DNA of 23,483 bases from Pleurobrachia bachei (GCA_000695325.1 AVPN01000644.1:1-23483); one strand, 5' to 3'. Numbered from the stretch's first letter, positions 1-9,126 are shown. A program made the numbers and translations. The notes: generated by a model not told the origin, from the sequence alone.

Positions 1-132
1 AGGGTCTAGCGCGGCTAAAAGCCGCGCACCGCCCCTGATTAATATAGTCCTATTATGTAGTTCATCAGTTCAATAACAAGTAGAACATTAGTAATTTCTC
101 ACTGTGAGAACTACCATGTACAGCTGCAGTAC
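1..132. other. XPR1 intron (partial) with a short hairpin
   Basis: This lies downstream (in gene direction) of the XPR1 exon ending at 133, whose donor gtactg reads on the minus strand, so it is intron running off the left edge. Positions 9-27 form a perfect palindrome with arms GCGCGGCT/AGCCGCGC and a 3-nt A loop, probably the end of a GC-rich repeat. No coding exon is visible. Confidence 0.6.
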
Positions 133-2547
133 CTGTATCCGTATGTGTTCCAAGAAGTGAGAATAGCATAGAAAAATAGCAGAAATGTGCATCTGAAAGT
201 TACAAGGGCAGGTAAATCATCACTCTCCATCTCAGACTCTCCCATATCCAGCTTCCTTTTTAGAACACCTAGAAATATCAGCTGGTTAGATTAAATCCAA
301 AGTTGATGCCCTATTTTCTGGACAGAGGAGTATGAATAATAAAAAGCACGAAAGTTGTCAATGTTTAGTGGCGATTTATTCCAAAACATACTTGATAAAA
401 TTGCAGCTATCAGTATAGCGATGGACAGGCCAGTCATTAAACCAGATTTGAAGGTTGTTGTATGTTTCTTTAACTCTAGACCAGACAAAGGGGGTACCCT
501 GAGTTTCTGCATTGCTTTGTTTCTATCTCCCTTCTCCAGGGTGTTCGTCACAAATTTCTGAAATGATAGCACTATCGAATCCATGTTTATCTCTCCCTAT
601 CGAACAAGAAATTCCATTAATCAGGTCTAAATCCAGTGTAATACCTCAGTTTCCTCGATCAGTTTTTCCACTGCCTTCGATGTTTCAAAGTAGCATCCCT
701 TCACATGAGTCTCAAAACATGTCTTTCCTCGTTTCGAGGTCATTACCTGAATGATACAGGGCACTATGAGTGGGGGAAGTAAAGGGGTAAAGTGGTTATA
801 GCCGGCCAGTAGTACCGGCTGAATGTTTGTTTCCGGGGCGCAGTCTCTCTCTCCAGTGTTTTGCTGCCAGCTGACGCGCGAGAATGTCTACCTGGAGCGA
901 TCCGCGCGCTACGTCAATAGTGATCCTGAACAAATGCAGCAGTTTGGTTCTGCATCGCACTTCCACCGAAATACGGATATAATTGATTTGTAAATTTATA
1001 AACCCGAAATACGAAACCCATGAATGATAAAGAATCCTGTTCCATCTCATGTTGCATATGTATCTTTCTATTGGGTTTATAAGGATTCCAGTCTTCGAAT
1101 CGAATGATCAATCATGCTACCAGCCAGCACCTACCAAGTAAAGCAGCAATACACACTCGGAAGCGAAAAGCTACCAAATTCCATTACCACCCCCTAGTCT
1201 TTACAGCTGTAGAGCGAGGGGGGCTGTTACCAGCACACAGTGTTGCATCTAGTGTGAGAGGAGCACTCTAAATAAACAAAATTCCATATGAGGGATTCCA
1301 CCCACAACTTTATAGGAAAACATGATATGCATGCAAAGTTACCTTATCAAATTTCTTTAATATCTTTCTGAATCCAGTATAATTCAGTGCCTGGAAAAGA
1401 AAATCATCATGAGAATGATACAAAAAATGTTGCACGTTTTAATAAAACTAACTACGTACATAGATAATTGATAATTATTGATAAACAAAATCAGTAGCTA
1501 GTAATCTGCAGCAATTCTCCCTTTAGGAGAGGGAGAGAAATGATGCATTTGTATTTACGTACTTGGTAATTTTGAAGTAGAATTAAGTTTAGATAATATT
1601 CAGAAAAGGCCATCTTAAACTTTTGGTAAATCTTTGCCTCCAGTTTTTTAATACGGGCAGGGTGTACAACTACCACTTTCTTTCCTTTTATGTCTGACTT
1701 TTCCTGGGATAACACGATCATTGAAAACACAGGCTGAGTAAAAGAGTAAAATATTCTTCAGCAGAGGTTCGGAAATTGAGTACTGTCATCCTCCCCCACT
1801 TGCTCATGAAAAAGGGAGTGTACCTTTCCCAGTGCCTGGTTTCGGAGAAGTTCTAGCTGACGGTGAAATTCTGATGTCAACTTCGTGTAACGGCTTTTAG
1901 CTTCACTCTCCTTTTCTAAAGATGATTTAATTCGTTACAGAGTTATTCGAATTTGTAATAACTTAGGAAAGATACTGTTACTGCATACTGTCACTGACCT
2001 CTATAAAATACATCAATTCTCCTAATTTCCGATAAAATCCCTTCAAAAAATGAGTTGTCGAAGTTTTCGTTTATCAAATCTTGGTCTTCTTGGTCTGCAT
2101 AATGTACATGTGTGTGTAAATAGAGAAATTAGAGAGGGAAGGAGGAGACAGAGCATAATACATAGAGAGGGAGAGAATATCTCATGATAGAATTATGAGC
2201 AAAAAAAGAAATCCAGAAGCAATTAGGAAAACTTACCATCCTCATTTCCAGTGCCTTCCAGTAGGAAGTCTTCCTTTTTCTCGTAAATTGAAAACAGTAG
2301 CGTCTTTAATCCCTGGAAGATAAAATGTGGTTATTATCCGTGAGAGCATGTCTTAATCAAAAACATTTGTTTTTGGAAGAAACCCCCAAAAAATAATACA
2401 AAAGACAAATAAAAAGGATGCTATCATTTTATTTCTGCTTTGTTACAGTTCTATTTAGCAAAGCACCTATTATAATACCTCATATTCGATATATTGTTGC
2501 CTCCACTCTGGAGTCAAGTGAGCCTGTAGCTCAACTCCAAACTTCAT
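133..2547 (-). CDS. XPR1: XPR1-type phosphate exporter, 5' part (SPX domain and first membrane helices)
   Basis: XPR1 exports inorganic phosphate across the plasma membrane and is gated by inositol pyrophosphates bound to its N-terminal SPX domain. Nine exons on the minus strand, in order: 2479-2547 (ATG), 2237-2312, 1999-2094, 1824-1915, 1563-1733, 1343-1390, 645-746, 350-557, 133-268. All are GT-AG with consistent phases, giving about 332 codons. The start MKFGVELQAHLTPEW matches the XPR1/SYG1 SPX start. Exon 5 ends AFSEYYLNLILLQNYQ and exon 6 reads ALNYTGFRKILKKFDK, the Lys-rich inositol-phosphate-binding helix. Exon 8 carries GDRNKAMQKLRVPPL and a hydrophobic helix (GLMTGLSIAILIAAIL). Exon 9 carries a second helix ending WNTYGYR, as in human XPR1 INTYGWR. 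The exon 8 donor (gtgctt) is weak, but phase and homology support it. The EXS domain exons lie beyond the left edge. This is the undisrupted copy; its first exons are also duplicated at 4480-5348. Confidence 0.9.
747..1342 (-). other. XPR1 intron 6, 596 bp, no gene seen
   Basis: Intron between XPR1 exons 1343-1390 and 645-746. The short open frames here have no coding resemblance. An 11-bp inverted pair (TTTATAAACCC near 995 and GGGTTTATAA near 1074) may be a degraded inverted-repeat element; no target duplication is clear. Confidence 0.5.
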
Positions 2548-2780
2548 AATGCCTGGGTCTCATAAAAACCTGTTCTATACTGTAGGAAATAAAAACATTG
2601 GGTTGACTCAATGAAAAAGATAAATGCCAGAGATGGGGAGGGGAGCCCAAACAATACAAGTATTTTGACAACAAAATTAAAAACAACGTTCGATATCACA
2701 GATATTGAAACAATAATCAAAATGGTTTCAATCCATCCACATATCTGTCAAGAGTAATCAAAGGTTACAAACCATACACT
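2548..2780 (-). promoter_or_regulatory. Spacer between CHDH-1 3' end and XPR1 start (likely XPR1 promoter region)
   Basis: A 233-bp AT-rich gap between the CHDH-1 stop and the XPR1 ATG, both on the minus strand. It must hold the XPR1 5' UTR and probably its promoter, and the CHDH 3' UTR. I see no TATA box or canonical AATAAA on the minus strand. The paralogous spacer in the second copy is 5349-5593. Confidence 0.35.
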
Positions 2781-4479
2781 CTAACGTCGTGTCTCTAATG
2801 TAGATGGTTGGTAAACCGGAACCTCCGTAGCCGAACTCAGCATCTTCCTAGCTCGTATCAGATCGGCGGCCCGTTCCGCGAGCATCAATGTTGGACCATT
2901 CAGATTGCCGCTAACAATTGAAGGCATCACACTGGCATCTACCACTTTCAAACCGTCCACCCCATACACCCCCATAGTTTCAGGATCAACAACAGACATC
3001 TCATCAGTCCCCATTTTAGCAGTACACGATGGGTGGTAGGCACTGTCAGCATACCTCCTGATAAAAGCATCGATCTCCTCATCTGACTTACACTCCTCAC
3101 CCGGCCTTAATTCCCGACCCCTGAGCTTGGAAAAGGCGGGCTGTGAAAATATCTCCCGAGAGAGTTTCACAGACTCCCTCATCTCCCACACATCTGTAGA
3201 TGTCGCTAGATAATTTGCCTCCAGGATGGGATGATCTGTTGGATCGCCCGACTTCAGTCTCACCTCCCCCGCACTCTCAGGTCTCATTGGACCCACATGG
3301 ACCTGGAAAGCCTCATACTCAATCTTCCCCCGACCGTGATCCACAACCTGTGAAGGCAGGAAGTGGAACTGAATATCGGGGTGAGTGATGCCCGGTTTAC
3401 TTCTAACGAACCCACCCGCCTCCAAATGGGCACTACCACACAGCCCAGATCGATCGTAGAACCACTGAAGTCCTATCTTAACCATGTTATGGGGTTGCTG
3501 CCATTTGTACAGGGTGATGGGCTCCGAACACTCTTGTTGCACGTATATCTCCAGGTGGTCCTGTAGGTTTTGTCCTACTCCGGGTAGATCACATTGGACC
3601 TGTATCCGGTGAGATCTGATGTGATCAGCAGGTCCAATACCGGATAACATTAACAACTGAGGGGTGTTGATCGCTCCCCCAGACAATATAACACCCCGCT
3701 CTGCACGTGCAATCTTCAACCGTCCCCCCTGTCGATACTCAACCCCACGTGCCACGCCACCCTCAATTATAACACGTGTCACGAGACATCCTGTCTCCGC
3801 GGCCAAGTTACCCCTATCACCCACGACACCGTGCATGTACCCAACTGATGCTGAGCTTCTCATGCCCTGCCAGGTGGTACTGTCCATCGGTCCAACTCCC
3901 TCCTGCTGAAACCCATTTAGATCATCCGTATAAGGGTACCCTGCGTCTTGACCGGCTTCTATGAAGGCTTTATAAAGTGGGTTATCCATTTTGTGACGTG
4001 TCACCCCGACCGGGCCGGATCCCCCTCGATAATCATCCTCCCCGAGACTGTGTTTAGTTGAACGTTTAAAGTAGGGTAAACAGGAGGCATAGTTCCAACC
4101 TGTGGCGCCCTCCTCGCCCCATCTATCATAATCATGTGCGTGACCACGGATATAAACCATGGCATTGAGAGAACTGCTCCCTCCCCAGACCCTACCACGA
4201 GGCCAATACAAAACACGATCATTCAACTGTTTCTGAGGGGTGGTATGGTAGTACCAGTTATACTTATCATCGCACAGATTGTACATTAGGGCACTAGGCA
4301 TGTGAATCTTCCATTGGAGGAGTTTGGAACCTAAAATGGTGTCTTTGGGACCCGCCTCAAGACACATAACTCGAACTCCCCGGTCCTCACTAAGTCGGTT
4401 TGCCAGAACACACCCAGCGCTTCCCGCTCCTACGATGACGTAATCATGACGTGATTCTGACTCTGCTGCCCCTCTGCCG
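2781..4479 (-). pseudogene. CHDH: CHDH-1: choline dehydrogenase copy lacking its 5' end
   Basis: Nearly identical to CHDH-2 but cut at 4479, where the sequence jumps into duplicated XPR1 exon 4. The frame is open from the junction to the stop, but an in-frame TGA lies just beyond the junction and the first Met is equivalent to residue 68 of CHDH-2. A product from that Met (528 aa) would lack the mitochondrial presequence and the FAD-binding VGAGSAG motif. The rest is intact: GMC signature RGRVWGGSSSLNAMVYIRG, the second signature GGAINTPQLLMLSGIGP and the active-site region AYHPSCTAKMG. Against CHDH-2 I count about 8 amino-acid differences, so most nucleotide changes are silent. It sits downstream of the copied XPR1 promoter and exons 1-3, but the XPR1 frame enters CHDH out of frame. 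Probably non-functional, or a chimeric transcript. Confidence 0.8.
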
Positions 4480-5348
4480 CTTCACTCTCCTTTTCTAAAG
4501 ATGATTTAATTCGTTACAGAGTTATTCGAATTTGTAATAACTTAGGAAAGATACTGTTACTGCATACTGTCACTGACCTCTATAAAATACATCAATTCTC
4601 CTAATTTCCGATAAAATCCCTTCAAAAAATGAGTTGTCGAAGTTTTCGTTTATCAAATCTTGGTCTTCTTGGTCTGCATAATGTATATTTGTGTGTAAAT
4701 AGAGAATTAGAGAGGGAAGGAGAAGACAGAGCGAGAGAGAGGGAAGGAGGAGCCAGATCAAAAGAGAGGGAGAGAAGAGCTCATGATAGAATTATGAGCA
4801 GAAAAAGAAATCCAGAAGCAATTACAGTAGGAAAACTTACCATCCTCATTTCCAGTGCCTTCCAGTAGGAAGTCTTCCTTTTTCTCGTAAATTGAAAATA
4901 GTAGCGTCTTTAATCCCTTGAAGATAAAATGTGGTTATTACCCATGAGAGCATACAGTGATAATTTTACCCATTGGTTTCTGGAAGAAAACCACTAAAAA
5001 TTAACATAAAACACGAATAAAAAGAATCCTATCATTTTATTTTTGCTTTGTTACAGTTCTATTTAGTACAGTCGGACCCGGATTTAGGGACACCCTCGGG
5101 GGAAAGGCTCTTGTCCACTAAATCGGGGTGTCCACTAAATCGCGGTCAAATAAGGTTAATTTCCTATATCGGGGGAAAGAAATCCTGTCCCTAAATCGGG
5201 GTGTCCCTAAATCGGGGGCCCCTAAATCGGGATCCGACTGTATAGCTAATATGTAGCACCTATTATAATAGTGGTATACCTCATATTCGATATATTGTTG
5301 CCTCCACTCTGGAGTCAGATGAGCCTGTAGCTCAACTCCAAACTTCAT
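4480..5348 (-). pseudogene. Duplicated XPR1 5' fragment (exons 1-3 and start of exon 4)
   Basis: Second copy of the XPR1 start: exon 1 at 5280-5348 (MKFGVELQAHLTPEWRQQY), exon 2 at 4841-4916, exon 3 at 4578-4673, and 15 nt of exon 4 at 4480-4494, then the break into CHDH-1. Exon lengths (69, 76, 96) and phases are the same as in the parent gene, with no frame breaks. The exon 2 acceptor has changed from CAG to AAG. Spliced as in XPR1, the frame would run from exon 4 into CHDH-1 in the wrong frame and stop after about 20 codons (EKESEAAEGQQSQN...), so at most a truncated SPX peptide would be made. The exon 1-2 intron carries a MITE that the parent lacks. Confidence 0.85.
5069..5240. mobile_element. 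172-bp Tc1/mariner-type MITE with TA target duplication
   Basis: The ends are inverted repeats, CAGTCGGACCCGGATTTAGG on the left and the complement of CAGTCGGATCCCGATTTAGG on the right, flanked by TA at 5067-5068 and 5241-5242. The interior repeats a CTAAATCGGGGTGTCC-like module several times in both orientations and has no coding capacity. The equivalent site in XPR1 intron 1 (near 2460) lacks the element, so it inserted after the XPR1-CHDH duplication. The TA duplication and CAGT start fit Tc1/mariner; the family name is not known to me. Confidence 0.85.
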
Positions 5349-5593
5349 AATACCTGGCTCTCATAAAAACCTGTTCTAAAATGTAGGAAATCAAAACATT
5401 GGGCTGGCTCGATGTGTGAAATAACCTGTCGACAAAGATAAATGCATGAGGGGGGAGTCATAAAATGAAAATAGGCAAATATTTTGAAAACAAAATCAAA
5501 AATATCACAGATATATTGAAACAATAAACAACATGCAATGGTCTCAATCTATCCTCATATCTGTCAAGAGTTACCAAAGGTAAACCACACACT
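5349..5593 (-). other. Spacer between duplicated XPR1 exon 1 and CHDH-2
   Basis: Paralogue of the 2548-2780 spacer, with several small insertions and deletions. It contains the CHDH-2 3' flank and the copied XPR1 upstream region. No open frame or clear polyadenylation signal was found. Confidence 0.4.
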
Positions 5594-7381
5594 CTAACGG
5601 CGTGTCTCTAATGTAGGGGGTTGGTAAACCGGAACCTCTGTAGCAGGACTCAGCATCCTCCTACCTCGTATCAGATCGGCGGCCCGTTCAGCGAGCATCA
5701 ATGTTGGACCATTCAAATTGCCGCTAACAATGGAAGGCATCACGCTGGCATCCACCACTTTCAAACCGTCCACCCCATACACCCCCATAGTTTCAGGATC
5801 AACAACTGACATGTCATCAGTCCCCATTTTAGCAGTACACGATGGGTGATAGGCACTGTCAGCATACCTCTTGATAAAAGCATCGATCTCCTCGTCAGAC
5901 TTACAATCCTCACCGGGCCGTAATTCCCGACCCCTGAGCTTAGAAAAGGCGGGCTGGGAAAATATCTCCCGAGAGAGCTTCACAGACTCCCTCATCTCCC
6001 ACACATCTGTAGATGTCGCCAGATAATTTGCTTCTAAGATGGGATGATCCGTTGGATCGCCTGATTTCAGCCTCACTTCTCCCGCACTCTCAGGTCTCAT
6101 TGGACCCACATGGACCTGGAACGCTTCATACTCAATCTTCCCCCGACCGTGATCCACAACCTGTGAAGGCAGGAAGTGGAACTGAATATCGGGGTGAGTG
6201 ATGCCCGGTTTACTTCTAACAAACCCACCTGCCTCCAAATGGGCACTACCACACAGCCCAGATCGATCGTAGAACCACTGCAGTCCTATCTTCACCATAT
6301 TATGGGGTTGTTGCCACTTGTACAGAGTGATGGGCTCCGAACACTCTTGCTGCACGTATATCTCCAGGTGGTCCTGTAGGTTTTGTCCTACTCCAGGAAG
6401 ATCACATTGCACCTGGATCCGGTGTGATCTGATGTGATCAGCAGGTCCAATACCGGATAACATTAACAACTGAGGGGTGTTGATGGCTCCCCCAGACAAT
6501 ATAACACCCCGCTCTGCACGTGCAATCTTCAACCGTCCCCCCTGTCGATACTCAACCCCACGTGCCACGCCACCCTCAATTATAACACGTGTCACGAGAC
6601 ATCCTGTCTCCGCGGCCAAGTTACCCCTATCACCCACGACACCGTGCATGTACCCAACTGACGCTGAGCTTCTCATGCCCTGCCAGGTGGTACTGTCCAT
6701 CGGTCCAACTCCCTCCTGCTGAAACCCATTTAGATCATCCGTATAAGGGTACCCTGCCTCTTGACCGGCTTCTATGAAGGCTTTATAAAGTGGGTTATCC
6801 ATTTTGTGACGTGTCACCCCGACCGGGCCACTTCCCCCTCGATAATCATCCTCCCCAAGACTGTGTTTAGTTGAACGTTTAAAGTAGGGTAAACAGGAGG
6901 CATAGTTCCAACCTGTGGCGCCCTCCTCGCCCCATCTATCATAATCATGTGCGTGACCACGGATATAAACCATGGCATTGAGAGAACTGCTCCCTCCCCA
7001 GACCCTACCACGAGGCCAATACAAAACACGATCATTCAACTGTTTCTGAGGGGTGGTATGGTAGTACCAGTTATACTTGTCATCGCACAGATTGTACATT
7101 AGGGCACTAGGCATGTGAATCTTCCATTGGAGGAGTTTGGAACCTAAAATGGTGTCTTTGGGACCCGCCTCAAGACACATAACTCGAACTCCCCGGTCCT
7201 CACTAAGTCGGTTTGCCAGAACACACCCAGCGCTTCCCGCTCCTACGATGACGTAATCATGACGTGATTCTGACTCTGCTGCCCCTCTGCCGGTGAAAAG
7301 TGTTGCAGATCGTTGTAGTGTTGCAGTACCCCGGGGAAAGAGGAGGGATGTTGTGCGAGATAACCATCTCCCCGACAGCAT
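5594..7381 (-). CDS. CHDH: CHDH-2: choline dehydrogenase, mitochondrial (intact, intronless)
   Basis: Oxidises choline to betaine aldehyde with FAD at the inner mitochondrial membrane, the first step of glycine betaine synthesis. Single 595-codon frame, close to the roughly 594 aa of mammalian CHDH, so the start is convincing. Residues 1-40 form an Arg/Ser-rich, acid-poor presequence (MLSGRWLSRTTSLLFPRG). The FAD-binding VGAGSAG is at about 46-52, GMC signature 1 (RGRVWGGSSSLNAMVYIRG) at 124-142 and signature 2 (GGAINTPQLLMLSGIGP) at 297-313. The catalytic His is in AYHPSCTAKMG (about 512) and the second active-site residue is Asn of SGNLNGPT (about 555). The C-terminus VPVYQPPTLETRR matches the vertebrate VPVYKPRTLATQR ending. 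The lack of introns contrasts with the intron-rich neighbours. It is the only one of three copies here with a complete reading frame. Confidence 0.95.
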   Translation of the reverse strand: MLSGRWLSRTTSLLFPRGTATLQRSATLFTGRGAAESESRHDYVIVGAGSAGCVLANRLSEDRGVRVMCLEAGPKDTILGSKLLQWKIHMPSALMYNLCDDKYNWYYHTTPQKQLNDRVLYWPRGRVWGGSSSLNAMVYIRGHAHDYDRWGEEGATGWNYASCLPYFKRSTKHSLGEDDYRGGSGPVGVTRHKMDNPLYKAFIEAGQEAGYPYTDDLNGFQQEGVGPMDSTTWQGMRSSASVGYMHGVVGDRGNLAAETGCLVTRVIIEGGVARGVEYRQGGRLKIARAERGVILSGGAINTPQLLMLSGIGPADHIRSHRIQVQCDLPGVGQNLQDHLEIYVQQECSEPITLYKWQQPHNMVKIGLQWFYDRSGLCGSAHLEAGGFVRSKPGITHPDIQFHFLPSQVVDHGRGKIEYEAFQVHVGPMRPESAGEVRLKSGDPTDHPILEANYLATSTDVWEMRESVKLSREIFSQPAFSKLRGRELRPGEDCKSDEEIDAFIKRYADSAYHPSCTAKMGTDDMSVVDPETMGVYGVDGLKVVDASVMPSIVSGNLNGPTLMLAERAADLIRGRRMLSPATEVPVYQPPTLETRR

Positions 7382-8329
7382 TATCCTAAAAATAGTGGTA
7401 AATGTTAGAGAGAGGGGTGACAGTGGTCATCCGACATAATTGTCACCTCGCGACGCCACTCACGATTCAATTCGCGATTTTGGAATGCGCTGCAATCCCC
7501 TCATGCGCGCCACCCCGCAACGAGGGGATTGAAAGGAAAGCCGCGCGCTGAGCTCAGACCAGTCGAAAATAACTTTGCGGTCGAAAAAACGGCGGTGCTT
7601 ATAACTTTGGCCCCTTAACTCCGTTTGACTTGAATCTTTCACCAGTTGTTAGATCTGACAATTATCTACCTTGCTGTTTTTGAGAGAAGTTAATTGGACT
7701 TAAGGAAGCTGAGCAATAGCCGTTTGAAAATGGGGTGTTTACAAAAAGTGACGTCACAGGTTCACCTTTGTTCAAATTTTCAATATAATTTCGAATTTTT
7801 TTGTTCAACCGCACTCGATTTTGCGGAGTTTGGTTCATATCTCCTGTTCCTGATAAGATAAAGACTTGAAACCGGCTGCATTTGAAAGCTTTTATCTTTC
7901 TCTTTCTAACGACACCAAAACGATTTCTGTACCTTATCTGGAACTGGAGATATGATTGATTATGTATTCCCCCCCAGCGCGGCATTCCTTCCAGGCCCTT
8001 CATCTTGAAGGGCCTGCAGCGTATGCCAACACCCGAATTTTTCCACAAAAATCTTAAAAGTGCTCATGCCTTAGCTGCACTTCTCCGGCCCAGTGCACCC
8101 GAAGAATGTGTTCCAATGGTCTTAGTGGGTAGTGTAGTTACACGCGCACAATATACACGAAATACATAAGCATGTTTTGCCCGAAAATAGAATCCTCAGT
8201 TTCCCACAACAACTTTGGAGTGCTGTTTGATCAGTTTGAAAACATTTCGGAGACATGTGAGCCATGTAGCGATGGGTGTAATTATTTTGCTGAACTACTA
8301 ATATGGGTCGTATCGCTTACTAATGCTGG
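7382..8329. promoter_or_regulatory. Divergent intergenic region between CHDH-2 (-) and VPS51 exon 1 (+)
   Basis: About 950 bp separate the two divergent starts, so a shared promoter region is plausible. It holds a perfect palindromic CRE-like site TGACGTCA at 7749-7756, a hairpin with arms CAATCCCCTC/GAGGGGATTG (7493-7502, 7522-7531) and a perfect hairpin AGGCCCTTCA/TGAAGGGCCT (7993-8002, 8006-8015). The stretch 7455-7480 matches one arm of the inverted-repeat element at 8951. Minus-strand open frames at 7460-7642 and 7662-8048 resemble no protein I know and are treated as chance. Confidence 0.4.
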
Positions 8330-8374
8330 ATGTTTTTGAATCCCTCAGAACTTAACGGTACATTGAATTTTAGA

Positions 8375-8506
8375 ATGGGGGAAGAGGTGCCCAAGAAACG
8401 GAATAGGAACCTGCTGAAGCAGTTTTATGGAATTAAGAAGGAGGAGAATGTTGATAAAACGACTGATATAAACAGTGACCAGTTTAACACTGATATATAC
8501 ATGAAG
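8375..8506 (+). CDS. VPS51: VPS51 first coding exon, isolated (GARP/EARP tethering subunit)
   Basis: The exon encodes MGEEVPKKRNRNLLKQFYG, then an acidic stretch and NSDQFNTDIYMK, ending at a good donor (AAG/gtaaga at 8507). This matches the N-terminus of VPS51, where a basic segment, LKxYYG, then FDPEVYLDKL binds the syntaxin Habc domain and precedes the coiled coil. VPS51 is shared by the GARP and EARP complexes that tether endosome-derived vesicles. The frame is also open upstream to an ATG at 8330, which would add 15 residues; a possible acceptor (gaattttag) sits just before the 8375 ATG. Only 19 bp beyond the donor begins a CHDH fragment in the opposite orientation. No further VPS51 exons were found to the right before UNC-13, so this copy looks cut off from its gene. 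Confidence 0.72.
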
Positions 8507-8525
8507 GTAAGATAAACTTATTAGG

Positions 8526-8878
8526 CGATCATTCAACTGTTTCTGAGGGGTGGTATGGTAGTACCAGTTATACTTATCATCGCACAGATTGTACATTAGG
8601 GCACTGGGCATGTGAATTTTCCATTGGAGGAGCTTGGAACCTAAAATGGTGTCTTTGGGACCTGCCTCAAGACACATAACTCGAACTCCCCGATCCTCAC
8701 TGATTCGGTTTGCCAGAACACACCCAGCACTGCCCGCTCCGACGATGACGTAATCATGACGTGATTCTGACTCTGCTGCCCCTCTGCCCGTGAACAGTGT
8801 TGCAGATCGTTGTAGTGTTGCAGTACCGCGGGGAAAGAGGAGGGATGTTGTGCGAGATAACCATCTCCCCGACAGCAT
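8526..8878 (-). pseudogene. CHDH-3: 5' fragment of choline dehydrogenase
   Basis: Encodes only the first 118 or so residues of CHDH (presequence, FAD motif, up to TPQKQLNDR) and then runs into VPS51 intron sequence at 8525. The upstream flank to about 8958 is also copied from 7382-7462. It differs from CHDH-2 at roughly a dozen positions in 350, more than the CHDH-1/CHDH-2 difference over the same interval. It cannot encode an enzyme, but its promoter region may be intact. The junction shares a short stretch (cgatcatt) with the donor copy. Confidence 0.88.
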
Positions 8879-8950
8879 TATCCTAAAAATAGTGGTAAAT
8901 GTTAGAGAGAGGGGTGACAGTGGTCATCCGACATAATTGTCACCTCGCGA

Positions 8951-9085
8951 CGCCACTCACGATTTAATTCGCGATTCAAAATGAGCCGCGCATTCGTTGT
9001 AAAGACTAAGGGGAGAGAAGAGTTGAAGGGCGACACCATTTGATGCGCGGCTCATTTTCAATCGTGAATTGAATCGTGAGTGGCG
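8951..9085. repeat. 135-bp inverted-repeat element (MITE-like)
   Basis: Arms of about 42 bp (8951-8992 and 9044-9085), starting CGCCACTCACGATT, with about three mismatches between arms and a 51-bp centre. No convincing target duplication. A half copy starts at the matching place upstream of CHDH-2 (7455-7480), so the element predates the CHDH-3 duplication or is one of several relatives. Confidence 0.6.
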
Positions 9086-9126
9086 AAACGTGAGAACAAG
9101 CAAATTTAAAAACGTAAGAAATTTAA

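Larger units (their letters stand above)
1901..7292. repeat. Direct tandem duplication: XPR1 exons 1-4 plus CHDH (two copies)
   Basis: Copy A is 1901-4479 and copy B is 4480-7292. Copy B starts with the same sequence as 1901 (cttcactctccttttct), joined to a break inside the CHDH N-terminal region (ctctgccg at 4472-4479, equivalent to 7285-7292). Both copies contain XPR1 exons in the order exon 4 (partial in B), 3, 2, 1, then CHDH. Copy B is about 234 bp longer, of which 172 bp is the MITE at 5069-5240. The breakpoints lie within XPR1 exon 4 and the CHDH presequence, so the event was a DNA-level duplication with introns kept, not retroposition. Confidence 0.93.

Noticed and set aside
3200-4222. 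Several open frames of 60-80 codons within CHDH-1 on the opposite strand or other frames, repeated in CHDH-2
   Set aside because: Shadows of the CHDH coding frame; their conservation only reflects the duplication.
5069-5240. Telomere-like TTAGGG words
   Set aside because: They belong to the MITE ends (GATTTAGGG) and are not tandem hexamers.
5594-7381. Horizontal transfer of CHDH from bacteria, suggested by the lack of introns
   Set aside because: It has a mitochondrial presequence, animal-CHDH length and the animal-type C-terminus VPVYQPPTLETRR.
7749-7756. Proof of a cAMP-regulated promoter from the TGACGTCA site
   Set aside because: The same palindrome also occurs within an UNC-13 intron near 11950; a single 8-bp match is not enough evidence of function.
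7662-8048. 128-codon minus-strand open frame
   Set aside because: No recognisable domain, atypical composition, includes a perfect hairpin and has no splice or homology support; treated as chance.
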